16,415 bases of DNA from an uncultured Burkholderiales bacterium (GTDB lineage: Bacteria; Pseudomonadota; Gammaproteobacteria; Burkholderiales; Burkholderiaceae_E). Every line of letters starts with the position of its first letter. Within the stretch, counting starts at the first letter, position 1. Under the pieces are notes generated by a model, which was not told the origin of the DNA, did no database searches, and saw only the letters and a program-made list of their open reading frames with translations. The position numbers were made by a program, and so were the translations under genes. The stretch spans positions 1 to 16,415 of the forward strand of contig CAIXXI010000114.1 in NCBI GenBank assembly GCA_903923345.1. Direction: 5' to 3'. Below are positions 1 to 7,171 of the stretch, in pieces.

Positions 1-1
1 G

Positions 2-1066
2 CTGCTCGGTTTGCTGATGCTCGTCGCCTGCGGAGGTGGAGGTGGGGGCAGTGCAGACAGCACGGCGCCTGGCGTGCCGATGGCAGCAGAACCGCCAGTT
101 GTCGGCACGGGGGCATCGAGTGCACCCGCACCGACGGCCGTCCCTGCGAGCGTGGTGCTCCCTAGACCTGTCCTCAGCTTCAACGATACCGGTGTCAGCG
201 TCTCCGACGGCCTGACCTTCAACGGCACATGGTCGGTGGGGTCGCTGTTCGACGGCTTGGGCTGGGAATGGTCGGTCGACCAGGGGCGCACCTGGATTCG
301 CGGTGAAGGCGACAGCTTTGTGGTGGCCGGCGATGGCAGCAAGCTCATCTGGGCACGAACCTTCGATGGGAAGGGGAACTTCTCCGAGATCGTGATGGTC
401 TCGTGCACACTCGACACGACCGTGCCCATGCAGCCGCAGGTCAGCCTGATCGCCGGCGCGCTGCCGTCGATCCAGATCCAGGGACTGGAGCCCATGGCAG
501 GCTGGGAGTACTCGGTGGATGAGCAGCGCACCTGGATCCGAGCTTCAGGGATGTCCCTGTCGCTCGCGGGTAACCTCCTGCGCCGGATATGGTCGCGCCA
601 GATCGACGCAGCGGGCAATCCGTCCCAGCCGGTCGCGACGATGCTCGACGGCCCCGATGCCTCCAACGGCTGGGTCGAGGCCTCCAACGACCCCTTGGGA
701 CCCACTGCGTTGCCCCGCTGGGAGGGCAGAGTGCTGCTGCACGGCGAGGTCACGCGGGGGGATGCGGATTTCATCCGATTCGACGTCCCCCAGGGCTACA
801 CGCTGCGTTCGATGCGACTGGTCTACTACGACTCACCCGATCCGATCGCGTTCTATGCGCTTCAAAAGGCGCCTGTCTTTGATGCGGGCACGAACATACA
901 GCGGATGCTGTCTTGGAAGCACCTCGGCCCATCCGACCTGCTGGCCGAGTTGCTCGGCGGCATTGCCACGCCGGCCCGTAGCGAGGGGGCCTACACGCTC
1001 TGGGTTCAACAGACTGGGGCAGACCGCACCGCGTACGCGATAGAAATCGCGATCGGGTTGGACTAG
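2..1066 (+). CDS. Lipoprotein with two Ig-like repeats (5' partial)
   Basis: The frame is open from the window edge and reads a hydrophobic run ending in LVAC followed by glycines. That is a lipobox, so this is a lipoprotein whose first codons lie upstream of the window; the TTG at 11 is unlikely to be the true start. After a low-complexity Gly/Ala/Pro linker come two copies of a beta-rich module (about residues 84-128 and 164-208, counting from the TTG). Both have the pattern GWE(W/Y)SVD..RTWIR and a later IW.R..D..GN, as in Ig-like repeats of large bacterial surface proteins. The last ~135 residues (DADFIRFDVPQGYTL..., ending in a YTLWVQQ motif) look like a beta-sandwich resembling pre-peptidase C-terminal domains. 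Probably cell-envelope exposed; the function is unknown. The gene ends with a hairpin 4 bases after the stop. Confidence 0.75.
   Translation: MLGLLMLVACGGGGGGSADSTAPGVPMAAEPPVVGTGASSAPAPTAVPASVVLPRPVLSFNDTGVSVSDGLTFNGTWSVGSLFDGLGWEWSVDQGRTWIRGEGDSFVVAGDGSKLIWARTFDGKGNFSEIVMVSCTLDTTVPMQPQVSLIAGALPSIQIQGLEPMAGWEYSVDEQRTWIRASGMSLSLAGNLLRRIWSRQIDAAGNPSQPVATMLDGPDASNGWVEASNDPLGPTALPRWEGRVLLHGEVTRGDADFIRFDVPQGYTLRSMRLVYYDSPDPIAFYALQKAPVFDAGTNIQRMLSWKHLGPSDLLAELLGGIATPARSEGAYTLWVQQTGADRTAYAIEIAIGLD
260..634 (+). repeat. Two tandem Ig-like protein modules
   Basis: Coding bases 260-394 and 500-634 encode related ~45-residue modules, 80 residues apart. The shared frame is G-W-E-aromatic-S-V-D, R-T-W-I-R, then I-W-x-R and D-x-x-G-N. 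The DNA copies have diverged, so this is an old protein-level duplication and not a recent DNA repeat. Confidence 0.7.
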
Positions 1067-1069
1067 CGA

Positions 1070-1088
1070 GCGCCCGAGCCTCGGGTGC
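1070..1088 (+). terminator. Hairpin just after lipoprotein stop
   Basis: GCGCCCGA (1070-1077) pairs with TCGGGTGC (1081-1088) across a 3-base loop, giving 8 bp with one G-U. It starts 4 bases after the TAG stop. No T-run follows, so it is not a classic intrinsic terminator. Termination or 3'-end stabilisation is inferred from its position. Confidence 0.4.
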
Positions 1089-1222
1089 CAGGCGAGTGAA
1101 TTTGGCATCAGCGCACGCGATGCCGAGAGGTGGCCATGTGTCTTCGGGAGGCCTGGTTGGATTGAAACCGCGCCTGATACCGGCATGTGAACGGCATCAC
1201 CGCTTCCGCGTCGCGTGCGACA

Positions 1223-1250
1223 CTCCTCCTGATAAACCGACAAGGAGGAG
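1223..1250 (+). promoter_or_regulatory. SD-sequestering hairpin before Bug receptor gene
   Basis: CTCCTCCT (1223-1230) is the exact reverse complement of AGGAGGAG (1243-1250), with a 12-base loop. The 3' arm is the very strong Shine-Dalgarno of the gene starting at 1254. Folding would hide the ribosome site, and opening it would expose a near-ideal one. The rest of the 1067-1253 gap holds only the hairpin at 1070-1088 and no convincing sigma-70 promoter by eye. Confidence 0.45.
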
Positions 1251-1253
1251 ACG

Positions 1254-2243
1254 ATGCATCGTAGGCGTGTTATCCGCGACATGACTTTTGGCGGCCTCGC
1301 GTTGACCGGGACCTTGGGATCATCAATCGCCCAAACCGATCCTTATCCCGAGCGCCCGGTGATGCTGGTGGTGCCCTTCACGCCCGGAGGAACGACCGAT
1401 GTGCTCGCGCGCGTGGTCGGCGAAAATCTTGGCAAGCGCATGGGCGGGTCGTTCCTGATCGACAACAAACCCGGCGCCAACACCATCATCGGGGCACAGC
1501 TGGTGGCCAAGGCGCGCCCGGACGGCTACACCTTGCTGATTGCGGCCGGCTCCACCATGGTGCTCAATCCGCTGTTGCGCAAGCAGTTGTCATACAACCC
1601 GGAGCGCGAGTTCGACATCATCGCGCTCACAGGTGACATCCCGCTGGTTGCAGTGGTGCCAGCGACCTCGCCCATCCGAAATCTGGATGACCTCATTGCT
1701 CGGGTGAAGGACAAGCGCACACCGCTCACCTACGCCTCGGTGGGCGTAGGCAGCACCTTGCATCTGGCCGGCGAGTTGTTCGAAGACTTCACCGGATCAC
1801 CCATGACGCATGTGGCCTACAAGGGCAGTGTGCCGGCGATCACCGATGTGGTCGGCGGGCGCGTTGATCTGATGTTCGATAGCCCCACCACCGCGCTGCC
1901 GCATGTGCAGTCCGGCCGGCTGCGCGCCGTCGCAGTCACTTCGGCCACGCGCCAGTCCTACTTGCCCGACGTGCCTGCAGTGGCCGAGAAAATCCCCAAT
2001 TACCTCGCGATCGTCTGGTACGGGCTGGTGGCGCCCAAGGGTTTGCCAGCAGCCGTTCGAGACAAGCTCAAATCAGCCATGGACGCATCTCTGGCCTCGG
2101 CCGAATATCAGACCTCGCTCACTCGGGCCTATATCAGTCCTGCGCCTGTGCTCAGCCCGGAGAAGATTGCCGAGTTCGTCGGTGCCGAGCGCAAGCGCTG
2201 GGGAGACCTCATCGGCAAACTGAACATCCAGATGGAAGGCTGA
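1254..2243 (+). CDS. Bug/TctC-family periplasmic solute-binding protein
   Basis: 329 residues, the usual size for Bug (tripartite tricarboxylate transporter receptor, TctC) proteins. An N-terminal export signal has an RRR cluster (residues 3-5), a hydrophobic stretch and a likely cut after Ala26; the twin arginines allow Tat export, but the consensus is imperfect. Family hallmarks are the YPERPV opening of the mature part, VPFTPGGTTD at about 40-49 (the loop that binds carboxylate ligands), and the ARPDGYTLL, HVAYKG and GRVDLMFD motifs. The protein would bind a carboxylic acid in the periplasm. No TctA/TctB membrane genes are nearby, as is common for the many orphan Bug receptors of Burkholderiales, so the ligand is unknown. 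The ATG at 1254 is fixed by AAGGAGGAG ending 3 bases upstream, which sits in a possible hairpin. Confidence 0.93.
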   Translation: MHRRRVIRDMTFGGLALTGTLGSSIAQTDPYPERPVMLVVPFTPGGTTDVLARVVGENLGKRMGGSFLIDNKPGANTIIGAQLVAKARPDGYTLLIAAGSTMVLNPLLRKQLSYNPEREFDIIALTGDIPLVAVVPATSPIRNLDDLIARVKDKRTPLTYASVGVGSTLHLAGELFEDFTGSPMTHVAYKGSVPAITDVVGGRVDLMFDSPTTALPHVQSGRLRAVAVTSATRQSYLPDVPAVAEKIPNYLAIVWYGLVAPKGLPAAVRDKLKSAMDASLASAEYQTSLTRAYISPAPVLSPEKIAEFVGAERKRWGDLIGKLNIQMEG

Positions 2244-2328
2244 TTAACAGCCACATAGGTCACACCGCGATGCGCCGCGCTGCCTGCAGCAGCTGTCGAC
2301 CGCAACCCTGTGCAAAGGAAAGCGAAGC

Positions 2329-2697
2329 ATGAAACGCGTTTTGATCGTATTGGCGATGGCTCTGTTCAACACCCAGCAGGCGGTCGCCCAGACAGAAACC
2401 ATCGAGAGCTGCTGCACGGGCACGGCCAATCCGAGTGGCAAATATGGAAGCACGGATCTGCCACGCACCACCTTTGTCGTCACGTACAACCCTTCAGGGG
2501 CCAGGTTGCAGTCACCCTGGGCCACGCTCTATCTCGGCGTGCAGTGCGACGCGCAGTCGCCGCAATATGGCAATGGGTCCTGGGGCTGGGCTAATGGCGG
2601 CACGCGTGTGAGCTTCGCAGATGGGCGAGCCATCGGATTTCCCAGGCAGGTCCTGGATGATCTGATTGGTCGATCGAAAGGCCGATGCAGTCTTTGA
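2329..2697 (+). CDS. Small exported protein of unknown function
   Basis: 122 residues that I do not recognise. It starts with a clear Sec signal peptide (MKR, a hydrophobic core, AVA-Q cut after residue 20), leaving a mature protein of ~100 residues. Four cysteines (28, 29, 73, 120) are all in the mature part, so two disulfides in the periplasm or outside are possible. The region around 75-95 is rich in Gly, Trp and Asn. AAAGGAA at 2314-2320 gives a good ribosome site 8 bases before the ATG, and the 85-base gap from the Bug receptor leaves co-transcription possible. It is convergent with the aminotransferase gene, 50 bases away. The signal peptide and SD support a real gene; the function is open. 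Confidence 0.7.
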   Translation: MKRVLIVLAMALFNTQQAVAQTETIESCCTGTANPSGKYGSTDLPRTTFVVTYNPSGARLQSPWATLYLGVQCDAQSPQYGNGSWGWANGGTRVSFADGRAIGFPRQVLDDLIGRSKGRCSL

Positions 2698-2747
2698 TCA
2701 GCATCAAGGAAAATTGAACCAGCGCGCCCGCCGGGCCATCGAAGCGC

Positions 2748-3938
2748 CTACAGGTGCTTTGGTCCGTACCAGTCCTTCACCGCAGCCACATAACGCTGCA
2801 CGCCTTGTGCCACGGTTGCAGCATCCAGTGCGCCATAAGACAGCCGCTGATAGTTGGCGCTCTGGGTGTCGGTCAGGCCGAATGCAAAGCCTGGAATGGT
2901 TGCCACGCGATGGCGCTCGGTCATGACTCGATTGAACTCGAGCGGATCGCCATTCAGCCCCGGCAGTTTCATCAGCACATAGAACGCGCCTTGAGTCTGG
3001 GGGAACTGTACCCGATCGCCCAGTTCGGCCAGCCGCGAATACACCGACTGACGCACCTGGGCGAGATCGGCGATCCGAGGCTCGACCAGTGACCGCCCCT
3101 GCTGCAAGGCCTGCAGGGCAAGCAACTGAGAGGCAACCGGCGCACAGATCAGATTGGTGTCCTGGACCTTGTTCATGGCCTCAAAGAGATCGGCTGGGTA
3201 GACCACATAGCCCACGCGCCAACTGGCCATGCCGTAGTTCTTGGAAAACGAATAGAACGACAGGGTATGGGCGTGCGCCCCGTCGATCGATCCGGGCGAA
3301 AAGTGTTTCGCGCCGTCATAGGTGAAATGCTCGTAGGCCTCGTCACTGAAGTGATACAGACCATGTTGTGCGCACAAGGCATTGACTGCGCGCAGATCGC
3401 TCTCCGGGTACACCGCCCCAGTGGGGTTGTTGGGCGACACCGTCACGATGGCTCGTGTGCGCGCAGTGATCGCCTTGGCCAGCGCGGGAACGTCGAGCTG
3501 CCAGGTGCTCAGCACCGGCACCGGGACGGGCACGCACCCTGCCATCCGGATCGCCATCTCCTGGTTGAAGTAGTACGGGCTGGGCAGGATGAATTCATCG
3601 CCCGGGTCGGCCACGGCCAGCACCGCGTTGAGGAAGGCCATGTTGCTGCCGGCGGTCACCATGATCAGTGAGTGAGTCCCACACACCAAGTGGTTGTCCT
3701 TGGCAAGCTTGTCCTCGATGGCAGCCACCAGCGGTGGGTATCCATTGACCGCCTGGTATTTGTTGAGCTGCGTGTCGGCCATCAATTCAGGCAGCATCCC
3801 CAGCGCATCCGCGGGCGGACCATAGCTCACCACACCCTGGCCAAGGGAGATGGTTCCCGGGTTGGCGCGAACAAGCGCCGCAATGGCGGGAATGATCGGG
3901 GTGTCGACCCGCTCCATGCGAGAAGAGGTGCGTTTCAT
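2748..3938 (-). CDS. PLP-dependent aminotransferase, class I/II
   Basis: 396 residues, the full length of a fold-type I aspartate-aminotransferase-superfamily enzyme. It would move an amino group between an amino acid and a 2-oxoacid in the cytoplasm. Visible residues, counted from the ATG at 3938, are N-N-P-T-G at 170-174, the cofactor Asp199 in SDEAY with Tyr202, the Schiff-base Lys233 in SFSKNYGMASWR, Arg241 in WRVGY, and a C-terminal Arg365 likely to hold the substrate carboxylate. A TTG one codon upstream (3941) and an ATG at 3917 are alternative starts; none has a strong Shine-Dalgarno. Substrate specificity cannot be read from the sequence. The gene stands alone, divergent from the SDR cluster and convergent with the small exported protein. 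Confidence 0.92.
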   Translation of the reverse strand: MKRTSSRMERVDTPIIPAIAALVRANPGTISLGQGVVSYGPPADALGMLPELMADTQLNKYQAVNGYPPLVAAIEDKLAKDNHLVCGTHSLIMVTAGSNMAFLNAVLAVADPGDEFILPSPYYFNQEMAIRMAGCVPVPVPVLSTWQLDVPALAKAITARTRAIVTVSPNNPTGAVYPESDLRAVNALCAQHGLYHFSDEAYEHFTYDGAKHFSPGSIDGAHAHTLSFYSFSKNYGMASWRVGYVVYPADLFEAMNKVQDTNLICAPVASQLLALQALQQGRSLVEPRIADLAQVRQSVYSRLAELGDRVQFPQTQGAFYVLMKLPGLNGDPLEFNRVMTERHRVATIPGFAFGLTDTQSANYQRLSYGALDAATVAQGVQRYVAAVKDWYGPKHL

Positions 3939-4143
3939 CAATTTGAGCTGTCGGGTGGGCAGGCGAATCCGGCGAAGCGGCCATCTTATCCTGCGGCTGG
4001 TGCGTCTTCTGATAGGCGATATCTCGCCGTTTCAGCTCGGCCGGACCTGAGCTGCCCTGGGGTGATCGGAGCTTTATGGTGACTTGAGTAGAATCGGTGG
4101 GTCATCAATCCATAACAACAGCGAACAGGGAAGGAGACCCTCA
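3939..4143. promoter_or_regulatory. Divergent intergenic region, aminotransferase / SDR cluster
   Basis: This ~200-base gap must hold the promoters of the aminotransferase (-) and of the five-gene + strand cluster. A near-perfect 14-base palindrome, GGCGATATCTCGCC (4015-4028, 6 of 7 positions paired), could be a repressor site or a short hairpin. TAGAAT at 4089-4094 is a possible -10 for the SDR cluster but lacks a matching -35. AAGGAGA at 4131-4137 is the SDR ribosome site. Confidence 0.35.
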
Positions 4144-4926
4144 ATGCAATTCGATGCAAACACCAGCGCAGTCGTGACCGGAGGCGCTTCCGGCCTTGGA
4201 CGTGCCACCGCCGAAGCCCTCGCAGCGGCCGGCGTCAAGGTCGCGATTTTCGACATCAATGAAGCCAACGGCACCGAGGTTGCCAAAGCCATCGGCGGCC
4301 TGTTCTGCAAGGTCGATATCAACAGCGAAGACAGCGTTGTCGAAGGGTTTGCCAAGGCGCGCGCAGCACACGGCCAGGAGCGCATCCTGGTTCATTGCGC
4401 AATGACTTCACGGCGCGGCAAGACACTCGCCTTCGACAAAGCGGCCGGCAAACTCAAGCGACTGCCTACAAGCGAATATGAAGCCGGCGTTCAGGGCGTG
4501 CTGATCGCAAGCTATCGCGTGGCGTCACTGTCGGCAGAAGGCATGGCCAACCTGCCTCCGCTCGAAGACGGCGAGCGCGGCAGCATCACGCTGACCGCAT
4601 CGGTTGCGGCACAGGACGGCCAGATCGGCCAGATCATCTACGGTTCGGCCAAGGCAGGCGTCAATGGCCTGGTGCTGCCGATGGCGCGCGATCTTTCCGA
4701 TATCGGCATCCGCGTCAATTCGATCATGCCGGGCATCTTTGCCACGCCGCTGATGCTGGGCGCAACCCCTCAGGTGCTTAACAGCCTGAGTGCCTCGGTG
4801 CCATTCCCCAAGCGTCTGGGCAAACCCGAAGAATTCGCCAGCCTGGCCCTGGAACTGGCCCGCAATTCGTATTTCAACGGACAGTGCATCCGCCTGGACG
4901 GTGCCATCCGTATGGCGCCGCGCTGA
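4144..4926 (+). CDS. HSD10-like short-chain dehydrogenase with altered catalytic motifs
   Basis: 260 residues. Start chosen at the ATG at 4144 because AAGGAGA sits 6 bases upstream; the in-frame TTG at 4084 has no such site. The protein resembles type II 3-hydroxyacyl-CoA dehydrogenases (HSD17B10/FadB2-like): TGGASGLG at 12-19, Asp37 favouring NAD(H), a GERG segment at 143-146, a SVAA..GQIGQ stretch, and the terminal IRLDGAIRMAPR. Ser153, Tyr166 and Lys170 of the active site are present. Two departures stand out: the NNAG-type motif reads H84-C-A-M87, and the position of the catalytic Asn (about 119) is Val. It may still act on a hydroxyacyl-CoA, with altered proton relay, or on a different substrate. 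First gene of the + strand cluster. Confidence 0.88.
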   Translation: MQFDANTSAVVTGGASGLGRATAEALAAAGVKVAIFDINEANGTEVAKAIGGLFCKVDINSEDSVVEGFAKARAAHGQERILVHCAMTSRRGKTLAFDKAAGKLKRLPTSEYEAGVQGVLIASYRVASLSAEGMANLPPLEDGERGSITLTASVAAQDGQIGQIIYGSAKAGVNGLVLPMARDLSDIGIRVNSIMPGIFATPLMLGATPQVLNSLSASVPFPKRLGKPEEFASLALELARNSYFNGQCIRLDGAIRMAPR

Positions 4927-4961
4927 ACCGGATACCGCCCTTCGCCGCGACGCTCAAGGCC

Positions 4962-5495
4962 ATGCGGCGTGCGGCGCTGTGCTGTGTTGCATTACTGGCG
5001 CTTCCGGTTTGTGCACACACATTGGAAGGCAGGGTGGTTGGCGTCTCGGACGGCGACACCCTGAACCTGCTGGTGGTGCGTCAACCGACTGAACAGGGCG
5101 GTGCTGTGGTCAGGCAGCAGATCACCGTGCGGGTATCCGGCATCGATGCGCCTGAGAAGTCACAGCCCTTTGGCGATCGTGCAAAGCAGAGTCTCTCGCA
5201 GTGTGCATTCGGCAGGTGGGCTGTGCTTGATGTGGTCAAACTGGACCGATTCGGTCGTTCGGTCGCCAAGGTGAATGTTGACGGCATCGACTGCGGTCTG
5301 CGCCAGATTCAGGATGGGATGGCCTGGCATTTCAGGAAATACATGAAAGATCAGCCACCAGCCGATCGAACGAGCTACGCCGCGGCGCAAGACAAGGCCC
5401 GCGAAGAGCGGCTGGGTCTCTGGGCCGACCCGACGCCGGTGCCGCCCTGGGAGTTTCGCCACCCGCGAGCTGAACGCGGCGCAGGAAAGACATGA
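4962..5495 (+). CDS. Secreted thermonuclease-family (SNase-like) nuclease
   Basis: 177 residues from the ATG at 4962, chosen because it begins a signal peptide (MRRAALCCVALLALPVCA); AAGG lies 2 bases upstream. The frame is open back to 4884, inside the SDR gene, but that extension is not signal-like. The SNase fold is clear, with all key residues aligned to staphylococcal nuclease: Asp30 and Asp32 in SDGDT, Arg57, Asp62 and Glu65 in the RVSGIDAPE stretch, and Arg99 in DRFGR. It would be a calcium-dependent, sugar-non-specific phosphodiesterase acting in the periplasm or outside. It lies 35 bases after the SDR stop, and its TGA overlaps the ATG of the acyl-CoA ligase (ATGA at 5492-5495), so the two are probably translationally coupled despite unrelated roles. 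Confidence 0.9.
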   Translation: MRRAALCCVALLALPVCAHTLEGRVVGVSDGDTLNLLVVRQPTEQGGAVVRQQITVRVSGIDAPEKSQPFGDRAKQSLSQCAFGRWAVLDVVKLDRFGRSVAKVNVDGIDCGLRQIQDGMAWHFRKYMKDQPPADRTSYAAAQDKAREERLGLWADPTPVPPWEFRHPRAERGAGKT

Positions 5496-7117
5496 TGGCT
5501 CACGACTATCCATTGCATCACCGCACGATCGGACGGGTGCTGGCCGACAAGGCAGATCGAATCGGTTCACGGACCTTCCTGCTCTGGCAGGGCCGGCATT
5601 TCACCTATGCCGAAGTCGAGTCGATGACCAATCGGTATGCCAACGGCTTTGCTGAACTGGGCATCCAGCATGGCGACCATGTCGCCGTCATGATGGCGAA
5701 TTGCCCGGAGTTCCTCTGGGTCGTCTGGGGGCTTGGCAAGCTGGGGGCGGTGGCCGTTCCTCTGAATACCGCAGCCAAAGGCGAATTGCTGCGCTACTTC
5801 ATCGATCAGTCCGATGCTGTCTGTGTTGTGGTCGACGCACCGTGGTGCGATCGATTCGAGGCAATCTCAGGTGCGATTCCTAAGGTCCGGCACTTCATCG
5901 TGCGCGACACGGATTCATCGCCATCAGCGGCCATGGCTGATTCACGGGCACATGTGCTGAGCCTGGCTCAGATCGAGTCTCGTAACGACCGCGCGCCGCC
6001 GCTTGAGCGGGTGTCCCACGATGACACGCAATTGATCATCTACACCTCTGGCACGACCGGGCCCTCAAAGGGCGTCATGTGCCCCCACTCGCAGGGCTTG
6101 AGCGTGGGCCGCTCGGTTGCAACCGACTACGGCTATCGGGCCGATGATGTGCTCTACACCTGCTTGCCGCTCTTTCATGCCAATGCCTTGTGGTACTCAT
6201 GCTGTGCGGCGCTGTGGGCTGATGCAGCCGTGGCATTGTCCGAGCGTTTTTCGGCGTCGCGATTCTGGGACGAAATCCGCGCGAGTGGTGCCACACAGTT
6301 CAACTCGCTGGGCGCGATGACCAACATCATCATGCAGTTGCCCCCGGGACCACACGAGCGCGACCACGCGCTTCGCCAGTGCATGGCGGTTCCGATCCAG
6401 AAGGCACTCCATGCTGAACTGCGTGAGCGTTTCGGGGTGGCGGTGACGTCACTTTTTGCGATGTCGGAAAATTTCGCGGTCACGACCTTTGTTCCGGACG
6501 ATCCGCCGGAAAAAGCCGGGTCGGCAGGCTCTCCCAGAGGCGCGGCCGAATTGATCATCGTCGACGATGACGGCCATCAGGTGGCGGCCGGTGAAGTCGG
6601 CGAAATCAGGATCAAGCCCCGGCATCCGGGCACGATGATGAAGGGCTATTACAAGATGCCCCAGCAGACCGAGGCCGCCTTCGTTGATGGCTGGTTCTGC
6701 ACCGGAGACCGCGCTTACGTCGATGCGGACGGTTATCTGTATTTTGTTGACCGCAAGAAAGAAGCGATTCGGCGTCGGGGCGAGAATATCTCTGCGTATG
6801 AGGTCGAGATGATCCTGGCCAAACATCCGGGCATCGTCGAGGTGGCTGCCGTCCCGGTGCCGTCAGAGCTCAGCGAAGACGAGGTCATGGTCTACGTGGT
6901 GCGCAAACCGGGCCATGTGGTGTCGCACGCCGATGTCGTGCACTTCGCCATTGCGCAGATGAACTACTACATGGTGCCGCGCTTTGTCGACTTCATCGAC
7001 GAACTGCCCAAGACCGCGACCGAGAAGATCGAAAAGTACAAGCTCAAGGCAGATGCTCTGGCGCGACGCGACCAGCTCTGGGACCGTGAGCGTGAAGGCA
7101 TCGAGGTGCGGCGTTAG
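5492..7117 (+). CDS. Acyl-CoA synthetase (AMP-forming, CaiC-like)
   Basis: 541 residues, full length for a class I adenylate-forming enzyme. It activates a carboxylic acid with ATP to an acyl-AMP and then the CoA thioester. Motifs in order are the phosphate-binding YTSGTTGPSKG at 184-194, a LPLFHANA motif, the TGDRAYVDADGYLYFVDRKK stretch with ribose-binding Asp and hinge, the RRGENIS(A)YEVE motif, and the C-terminal TATEKIEKYKL with the likely adenylation Lys512. The whole resembles crotonobetaine/carnitine-CoA ligase-type proteins. The true substrate is unknown. The start overlaps the nuclease stop; an ATG also follows at 5495, and AGGAAA precedes both. The thiolase-fold gene follows after 54 bases. 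Confidence 0.92.
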   Translation: MMAHDYPLHHRTIGRVLADKADRIGSRTFLLWQGRHFTYAEVESMTNRYANGFAELGIQHGDHVAVMMANCPEFLWVVWGLGKLGAVAVPLNTAAKGELLRYFIDQSDAVCVVVDAPWCDRFEAISGAIPKVRHFIVRDTDSSPSAAMADSRAHVLSLAQIESRNDRAPPLERVSHDDTQLIIYTSGTTGPSKGVMCPHSQGLSVGRSVATDYGYRADDVLYTCLPLFHANALWYSCCAALWADAAVALSERFSASRFWDEIRASGATQFNSLGAMTNIIMQLPPGPHERDHALRQCMAVPIQKALHAELRERFGVAVTSLFAMSENFAVTTFVPDDPPEKAGSAGSPRGAAELIIVDDDGHQVAAGEVGEIRIKPRHPGTMMKGYYKMPQQTEAAFVDGWFCTGDRAYVDADGYLYFVDRKKEAIRRRGENISAYEVEMILAKHPGIVEVAAVPVPSELSEDEVMVYVVRKPGHVVSHADVVHFAIAQMNYYMVPRFVDFIDELPKTATEKIEKYKLKADALARRDQLWDREREGIEVRR

Positions 7118-7171
7118 CCGCAGCGTGGAGCACGGGATGAGGGACTCGGCAATCACCTGCAAGGGCAGGGC

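Noticed and set aside
1096..1284. 62-codon + strand frame before the Bug receptor
   Set aside because: It overlaps the strong SD and start of the receptor gene in another frame, with no ribosome site or protein features of its own.
2238..2252. GGCTG-ATTAA-CAGCC hairpin at the end of the Bug receptor gene
   Set aside because: Five base pairs without a T-run; likely chance, and the next gene is co-oriented.
4084..4143. TTG-initiated 20-residue extension of the SDR
   Set aside because: The ATG at 4144 has an ideal SD and begins just before the Rossmann strand, as in the family; the extension looks like untranslated leader.
7022..7033. Glu in place of Gly in the TATGK-type motif of the acyl-CoA ligase
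   Set aside because: The adjacent lysine is kept, and I recall this substitution in related CaiC-like ligases, so it is not evidence of inactivity.
7107..7122. TGCGGC-GTTA-GCCGCA hairpin over the ligase stop codon
   Set aside because: Only 6 bp, no T-run, and followed by a co-oriented gene 50 bases on; not enough for a terminator call.
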